Source of the DNA: Echinostoma caproni | Lineage: Eukaryota; Platyhelminthes; Trematoda; Plagiorchiida; Echinostomatidae | Reading direction: 5' to 3' | Length of the DNA: 10,913 nt | Assembly: GCA_900618425.1 (NCBI GenBank) | Contig: UZAN01047627.1 | Coordinates: 1 to 10,913, forward strand | Part shown: positions 8,374 through 10,913 of the stretch, one piece after another | How positions within the stretch are numbered: the stretch's first letter is position 1 | Layout: every line of letters begins with the position of its first letter | Made by a program: the position numbers and the translations under genes | The notes under the pieces: generated by a model | What the model saw: only the letters and a program-made list of their open reading frames with translations | What the model was told of the DNA's origin: nothing | Databases searched by the model: none

Positions 8374-8705
8374 CTACTGTCGGTTCACTGCCATATCCTT
8401 TATTGTCTCCAACCAACCAGTTGCGGAGTCTTTCGGACCCCAACCAGAAAGGTGCGAGACACCTACTCAACCTTATCGCTCTATGGATTTCTTCGTATCT
8501 CGTACCACGTCATCTGTTGATCTACATGTGATTTCCTCCAACCCGGAGCGGCTACAGTGCATAAAGCGCGGGGCGGTAGACGGCAGCTGGGCATACTCTA
8601 TACGTGCCCTGGTCAGCGAATTCTACCAATCTGAATTCGGTGTGCTAGCAGGTTTATCCTTGACGGACTCGCAAACAAAGGACGGCTTACCTCCACATTA
8701 CTAAT
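8374..8705 (-). pseudogene. LINE pol C-terminal tail, degenerate
   Basis: From 8700 downward one frame reads NVEVSRPLF, then RIR-stop-PGHV-stop-SMPSCRLPPRAL, corresponding to the HRLRWLGHVLRMP--RLPRRAL block of fluke LINEs, with Trp changed to TGA. It continues with APGWRKS and QQMTWYE up to a stop at 8481-8483. A frameshift near 8490 leads to SHLSGWGPKDSATGWLETIKDMAVNR, matching the conserved tail that begins GWGPRD, and it ends at TAG 8374-8376. The plus-strand frames over this region are antisense shadows. This tail confirms that the element reaches the end of its coding region. Confidence 0.82.
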
Positions 8706-8975
8706 GTTATAATTCCCAAAGGCGGTGACTGGTAGAGGTTAGTTGTTTATTGCAGATTACAGTTAGGATATCAATATGCTGGCATACATATAACAGAGCT
8801 CTCATTTGAAAAATGTCATCACAATGCAAAGCAGCACACAGGGAACTGAATGCAGCGGTCTTTAGTTATTCTTTGGGGCAAGGGAATTCGCCCTCAGTGG
8901 TCTTGTTAATTTTTGATCGCTGAAGGCAAACACAATTATATTATTTTGCATTCTACTCACTAACATGAGTAGCTC
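8706..8975. mobile_element. About 270-bp insertion inside the LINE pol remnant
   Basis: The reading W-DRANE stops near 8985, and the next family block, NVEVS on the minus strand, begins near 8700. Relatives have these two blocks directly adjacent, so about 270 bp is extra. The flanks carry a possible imperfect direct repeat: on the minus strand AGTGTTGTGAGGAGC before the insert and AGTAATGTGGAGGTAAGC after it, which could be an eroded target-site duplication. The insert holds no open frame of note, no recognised Pol III boxes and no terminal inverted repeat that I can see, so its class is unknown. It could also be divergent LINE sequence of another origin. Confidence 0.5.
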
Positions 8976-9290
8976 CTCACAACACTGACTCGTTCGCTCT
9001 ATCCCACCTAGGCCAAACAACGTAAACACTGATAGTCAAAAACTTATGATCGATGGACATTTTCTACTAGTAAATTTAAGGTTTCACAACCACAAAGCAG
9101 AACTGGACGAATGGTAGCATAATATGCATGCCCTTTCAACTTCAGTGAAACGTCTCGTCTGCGCAAAAGTTGTTTCAGTCCTGCACACGCTGCTCAATTA
9201 TTGGAAATACGGGCGTCTATCTCCTTCGCTGCGCTACCGTCATTGGTTACGCAACTTCCTAAGTACGAAAAGTAATCCACCATAACTAAT
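8976..9290 (-). pseudogene. LINE pol thumb/connection region, frameshifted
   Basis: Right after the TAG at 9286-9288 the family reading continues in another frame with VDYFSYLGSCVTNDGS, KEIDARISNN, a TGA stop at 9194-9196, then LKQLLRRRDVSLKLKGHAYYATIRPVLL and CGCET. These match the order of YLGSC, ISKA-like, LWRRRD-like, KGR-Y and VLLYGCETW motifs behind the RT palm in fluke LINEs. Near 9050 the frame moves again and reads DHKFLTI, the equivalent of the FDHRCLR motif, followed by W-DR near 9000. There the similarity breaks off at the insertion listed separately. Confidence 0.8.
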
Positions 9291-10380
9291 TCACGGGAGT
9301 AGGTGAAACCCAGTCCTGTGGCATCACTTTGCATTTTGAAGGCGCAAAGCACATACCGAATGTGGCAACTACACTTGTTAGTCTACCAAGTGCCCCATGC
9401 GCGTCCTCCAAACATTCAAACAGACATACGACGTCATCGGCGTATTCTAAATCGCACAGCTTTTCTTCACCTGCCAATTCGATACCTGCGCTTTGGAGAC
9501 GACTTAGTGCGTTCTCCAGTGTTGCGTCTACGATGAACTTGAACAGGAATGGCGAAAGAAGGCACCCTTGACGAACACCGCTGCTGATGACAAACGGTTC
9601 TTTGTAGACCCTGACTCGACCAGTGGTATGTCAGTACAATCACCGTATTAATTGAACATACTTCAGGGGAGTTACTTTTCGAAGAAGGAAACACAGAGCT
9701 TCGCGGTCAACTAAGCTGAAGGCTCCTCTTAGTTCAAGGAACAGTGCGGTCGTCGATCGACGGTAAGTGTAACATAGCTCGAGGACCTAATGCAATGTAA
9801 AGATTTGATCAATACATCCACGACCAGGCCACAATCCAGGTTGTTGTTCATGGATTTTGGTCTCACTTAGAGGAGTCAGACGTCGAAGCATGACCGAAAC
9901 TAGTACTTCGGTGACGATCGGGATCAAACTTATCTGGTGGTGATTTGACCAATCGTTGCGAAATCCATTCTTTAAAGTGGGTACGAGCCGCGCTTAGCCC
10001 CAAGGTAAAGGGATCTGCTCCTGCGTCCCGATGTTGTGCAGTAAATTAGTAATAGAGCTTACGAGGTTATCAAGTCCCATCCTAGAAAGAGTGAGAGGAA
10101 GACCTTTTGGTCCGACTGCCTTTTCTCGCTTCAGAGCTTGAATGTAAGCCCGAATTTGTGCTTCTGCTGAGGGATTGAATGACCCTGCCCGCGGAGCTTC
10201 ACTTGTAGATGAAGCAGCCTGGTTAGCACTAAGCCAGCTGAACTGTTTGCTGAAATATTCTGCCGAGCGAACAATCCATTGTTCCTCATTGTTATTAGCT
10301 TTTCATGTTTAATTGTAGACTGATTTACTAACTGGAGTTTGCCGACCTCTCGTACTGTGTATCGGTCGGAACAATCTGTC
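9286..10380 (-). pseudogene. LINE reverse transcriptase domain, degenerate
   Basis: A single frame of about 365 codons runs from 10380 to a stop at 9286-9288. Landmarks in order are EEQWIVRSAEYF near 10270, KREKAVGPKGLP (RT motif 1, near 10120), ILRRL-like MLRRL (near 9885), PGRGCIDQIF (9799-9828), LFLELRGAF (the Asp expected in the first catalytic motif is absent, near 9725), SGVRQGCLLSPFLF (9562-9582 for SGVRQGC), YADD (9433-9444) and FGMCFAPSKCKV (near 9350). The RT copies the element's RNA into DNA at the target site. Stops occur at 10309-10311, 10303-10305, 9994-9996, 9787-9789, 9640-9642 and 9631-9633. YADD keeps both catalytic Asp residues, but with the stops and the lost first-motif Asp no active enzyme is expected. 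The frame is unusually easy to follow for a dead copy. Confidence 0.88.
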
Positions 10381-10689
10381 TATTCCCTGATGCAGCTGCT
10401 ACTTCCATTTCACTAAATATTGTTGCCCACCAGTTCTCGCACCCTTCCTGAGGTTCTTCGTGAGCTGACATTGCAGACGCCACCTAACCCTGTTTTGATC
10501 CTGACAGGTAGGGATTTGTCCTCTTCTCTCCATCAGGGCTATTGACTAGTCAGATATCCAATGTTTTCGATGGGCTTTAGGCTCAGACCAGCAAATAACA
10601 TTCACCGTGGAGTGTATTGCTCACCTAATCTGATCCCTCGGCTCATCTACACCATTACGTTGAAGCGCACTCATCTCACGCACTAGCAT
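10381..10689 (-). pseudogene. LINE pol linker between endonuclease and RT
   Basis: One frame from 10680 reads REMSALQRNG, then AIHSTVNVICW, KAHRKHWISD and a basic stretch including RVRWRLQCQL. This fits the linker of fluke LINEs, where an arginine-rich helix follows the WISD-like block. Stops interrupt the frame at 10621-10623 and 10546-10548. Around 10440 the coding reading moves to another frame, giving ENWWATIFSEMEVAAASG, and returns near 10380. The matching block in relatives has a Trp-Trp pair followed by an acidic Ala-rich helix and then a LFRLI-like segment, seen here as RLFRPI. The assignment relies on family resemblance plus the correct order between the nuclease and RT motifs. Confidence 0.7.
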
Positions 10690-10913
10690 GACTCATAACG
10701 TGCACAAACTGGTTGTACAGACAATTGACGATGAGCTATCCAAGTTTGCTGGTTCTGTTGCTGGCCAGTTAGTCAGAGGGCGAACTGCATCCAAACCAAT
10801 GCATGATCAGATTCAACTCTGGTGGTTCAACAGGACCTGCAGTTTTTCGCTGAGCCACGCCAACTATAGCTCACTGCTATGTGCTCGATTTGGGTTAGCG
10901 CACCAGGGTAGAG
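10690..10913 (-). pseudogene. LINE endonuclease domain, C-terminal remnant
   Basis: In one frame from 10898 downward the translation contains QIEHIAVS (10881-10892 for QIEH), resembling the QIDHI strand of APE-like LINE endonucleases. About 23 residues later comes SDHALV (SDH at 10803-10811), matching the conserved SDH motif whose His is catalytic. In full-length enzymes this nuclease nicks target DNA to prime reverse transcription. The N-terminal catalytic motifs lie beyond the window. In-frame stops occur at 10827-10829 and 10773-10775. Below about 10770 a different frame reads TSKLG then NQFVHV, similar to the post-nuclease linker, implying a frameshift. The remnant is short but its two motifs are correctly ordered and spaced. 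Confidence 0.7.

Larger units (their letters stand above)
8340..10913 (-). mobile_element. Non-LTR retrotransposon (APE-type LINE, CR1/RTE-like), degenerate, 5' end outside window
   Basis: Read on the minus strand from the right edge, the element shows in order the end of an APE-like endonuclease domain (SDH at 10803-10811), a linker with HRKHWISD, RT motifs such as GRGCIDQIF (9799-9825), SGVRQGC (9562-9582) and YADD (9433-9444), a YLGSC thumb-like motif, and after an insertion a C-terminal tail ending in WGPKDSATGWLET. This is the complete order expected of a single-ORF LINE pol. Many stops and frameshifts make it non-functional. The 3' end after about 8340 is undefined; no poly(A) or tandem-repeat tail was recognised. 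The exact clade cannot be settled by eye: the motifs resemble the CR1/RTE-like families abundant in trematodes. Confidence 0.88.

Noticed and set aside
8213..8470. 85-codon minus-strand frame beginning MSRC
   Set aside because: It overlaps the LINE tail in a different frame; the tail motif SHLSGWGPKD is read in the neighbouring frame.
8272..8704. Two plus-strand open frames of 82 and 73 codons
   Set aside because: They are antisense to the LINE C-terminal tail, whose minus-strand motifs (GWGPKD, MTWYE, PGHV) are clear.
9303..9571. Overlapping plus-strand frames of 77 and 80 codons
   Set aside because: They are antisense shadows of the YADD and FAPSKCKV region of the reverse transcriptase.
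1..10913. CRISPR array, prokaryotic operon, riboswitch or phage genes
   Set aside because: No regularly spaced repeats, ribosome binding sites, dense coding or bacterial gene families are visible; the repeat content is that of an animal genome.

Overview
This window looks like repeat-rich, non-coding DNA from a eukaryote, most likely a digenean trematode (a fluke, possibly a schistosome relative). The main evidence is a decayed APE-type non-LTR retrotransposon whose protein remnants resemble the CR1/RTE-like LINEs common in fluke genomes. Two copies of a SINE carrying a hammerhead-ribozyme fold, of the Smalpha type known from schistosomes, point the same way. Long AT-leaning stretches without any gene-length frame, and three ambiguous bases, fit an intergenic or intronic piece of a draft assembly. 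The species cannot be fixed from the sequence alone. No bacterial gene organisation is present.

Layout. Positions 1-3100 hold no recognisable gene; there is a 65-codon open frame at the left edge, one short palindrome, a purine run and a CA-rich patch. The first hammerhead SINE lies at about 3105-3392 (+). Positions 3393-4799 are unremarkable apart from two perfect CRE octamers. The second, better preserved hammerhead SINE is at about 4800-5068 (+), followed 160 bp later by a different tRNA-like Pol III repeat at about 5230-5490 (+). Positions 5491-8210 hold no recognised gene. From about 8340 to the right edge (10913) lies a single LINE on the minus strand, running off the window at its 5' end. 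It can be read in order as the end of an endonuclease domain, a linker, a full reverse transcriptase core with its YADD motif, a thumb-like region and a C-terminal tail. Its tail is interrupted by about 270 bp of unrelated sequence.

How the parts relate. The SINEs have no protein of their own and in such genomes depend on LINE machinery for movement. The window therefore contains both the passenger (Pol III promoter plus self-cleaving RNA fold) and a broken relative of a possible driver, although nothing shows that this LINE family mobilised these SINEs. Everything seen appears inactive. The LINE has at least eleven in-frame stops and several frameshifts. Each hammerhead has lost a different essential core position. 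The most interesting structural points are the two hammerheads with complementary lesions, a conserved segment that could fold against helix II in both copies, and the nested insertion inside the LINE.
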